DNA of 14,629 nt from positions 1-14,629 of the forward strand of contig CAJUNZ010000070.1 of the NCBI GenBank assembly GCA_910587755.1, read 5' to 3'. Positions 13,651 through 14,629 of this stretch are shown here, piece after piece (the stretch's first letter is position 1; every line of letters starts with the position of its first letter). The notes under the pieces are model-generated. The model saw only the letters and a program-made list of their open reading frames with translations, was not told the DNA's origin and ran no database searches. The translations under genes were made by a program, and so were the position numbers. This DNA comes from an uncultured Acetatifactor sp. (GTDB taxonomy: Bacteria > Bacillota > Clostridia > Lachnospirales > Lachnospiraceae).

Positions 13651-14629
13651 ATGGGTACTGGTAATACTGAAAATAATGAAGAAAAGCGGTCAATGGCTGC
13701 CAGAAAGAAAATGATCTGCGACCTGGTGGAGGATGCTCTCTATGTGCCCATGAAGGAAAAGGAACTGGCAGTGCTGCTGCAGGTGGCCAGGGAAGAGCGG
13801 GAGGCGCTGAGAGAAGTGCTGGGACAGCTTTTGGCGGAGGGAAAACTGGAGCAGACTCCCAGGGGAAAATATGTAAAGGCCAGCGGCAGGATGCTGACAG
13901 GGATCTTTCTCGGCAATGCAAAGGGATTTGGCTTTGTGGAAGTGGAAGGCCGGGAGGAGGATCTGTATATTCCCGAGGGAAAGACGAAAGGGGCTTTTCA
14001 CAGAGATACGGTGGAGGTTGCCCTGCTGCCCGGGAAGGCGGGAAGGCGGCAGGAGGCGGAAGTGGTCCGGGTCATTGCCAGGAGCATCAGGCATGTGGTG
14101 GGAACTTATGAACAGTCCAAGGAAAATTATGGCTTTGTGATCCCGGACAATACCAGGCTGCCCCAGGATGTTTTCGTTCCCCGGGAACAGTCCAAAGGAG
14201 CCGTGGGAGGCCACAAAGTGGTGGTGGAGATCACGGACTATGGCTCGGACAGGCGCAAACCGGAAGGGAGAGTGGTGGAGATCCTGGGGCATATCAACGA
14301 CCCTGGGGTGGATATTCTCTCCATTGTGCGGGGCTACGAGCTGCCCATGGAGTTTACGGAGAAGATTCTGAACCAGGCCGGCAAGGTATCCAAGGAAGTA
14401 TCCCAGGCGGATATGGAGGGGCGGAGGGATCTGCGTCACATGGACATGGTTACGATTGACGGGGAGGACGCCAAGGATCTGGACGACGCGGTGAGTCTGA
14501 ACTTTGACGGTGAAAAATATCATCTGGGAGTGCACATTGCGGATGTGGCCAACTATGTGCAGGAGAATTCCGCACTGGACAGGGAGGCCCTGAAGCGGGG
14601 CACCAGCGTCTACCTGGTGGACAGGGTGA
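13651..14629 (+). CDS. rnr: Ribonuclease R (5' part, runs off the window)
   Basis: The first 326 residues of a 3'-to-5' exoribonuclease of the RNB family that degrades structured RNA and, with tmRNA/SmpB, non-stop mRNA. Seen in order: an N-terminal winged-helix-like region (about 15-75, with LYVPMKEKELAVLLQV), a first cold-shock-type domain (about 82-140, GNAKGFGFVEVEG), a second (about 150-212, ENYGFVIPD), and the start of the RNB domain with the acidic site TIDGEDAKDLDDAV, in which D270, D276, D278 and D279 match the catalytic aspartates of E. coli RNase R. HLGVHIADVANYV follows. AGGAGG at 13642-13647 is only 3 bases before the ATG at 13651, unusually close; an ATG at 13693 would also keep all domains but has no good ribosome site. 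The frame is still open at the window end. Confidence 0.95.
   Translation, partial: MGTGNTENNEEKRSMAARKKMICDLVEDALYVPMKEKELAVLLQVAREEREALREVLGQLLAEGKLEQTPRGKYVKASGRMLTGIFLGNAKGFGFVEVEGREEDLYIPEGKTKGAFHRDTVEVALLPGKAGRRQEAEVVRVIARSIRHVVGTYEQSKENYGFVIPDNTRLPQDVFVPREQSKGAVGGHKVVVEITDYGSDRRKPEGRVVEILGHINDPGVDILSIVRGYELPMEFTEKILNQAGKVSKEVSQADMEGRRDLRHMDMVTIDGEDAKDLDDAVSLNFDGEKYHLGVHIADVANYVQENSALDREALKRGTSVYLVDRV

Noticed and set aside
1..14629. CRISPR arrays, tRNA or rRNA genes, insertion sequences, integrase genes
   Set aside because: No regularly spaced direct repeats, no tRNA-like cloverleaf, no rRNA sequence and no transposase or recombinase product were seen.

Overview
The window (about 55% G+C by eye, strong AGGAGG-type ribosome sites, mixed ATG/GTG starts, secG followed directly by rnr) looks like a chromosomal segment of a Gram-positive Clostridia bacterium, most likely Lachnospiraceae. 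The taxon is an inference from protein style and gene order; no rRNA or other marker is present.

Layout. (1) 1-2464, plus strand: a possible tail of an upstream gene, then a three-gene ABC-2 exporter (ATPase and two dissimilar ~250-residue permeases) of the BcrAB/LanFEG type. (2) 2645-3970, plus: enolase. (3) 4044-12786, minus: one large oligopeptide-transporter operon read right to left: promoter at 12758-12786, lipoprotein binding protein (oppA-like), a ~400-base gap with a strong hairpin and a long palindromic element, then oppB-like, oppC-like, oppD-like and oppF-like genes, and a 64-residue membrane protein whose stop codon lies in the loop of the operon terminator. (4) 12787-13289: divergent intergenic region ending in the secG promoter. 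(5) 13290-14629, plus: secG and the 5' two-fifths or so of rnr (RNase R), which runs off the window.

The Opp operon is the unusual part. Three of its five transporter subunits depart from the textbook form. The OppC-type permease carries about 300 residues of RCC1-like repeats (about seven, compatible with a seven-bladed beta-propeller) in the extracytoplasmic loop between its first and second membrane segments. The OppF-type ATPase carries about 185 inserted residues, partly coiled-coil, between Walker A and the Q-loop. The binding lipoprotein is 771 residues long, and the segment that normally closes the C-terminus of this family appears near the N-terminus, suggesting a circular permutation. 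A small membrane protein is coupled to the last ATPase by an ATGA overlap. All genes are intact, so this reads as a working, elaborated peptide importer and not as a decayed one. Whether it imports nutrients, senses peptides or docks another surface partner cannot be decided from the sequence.
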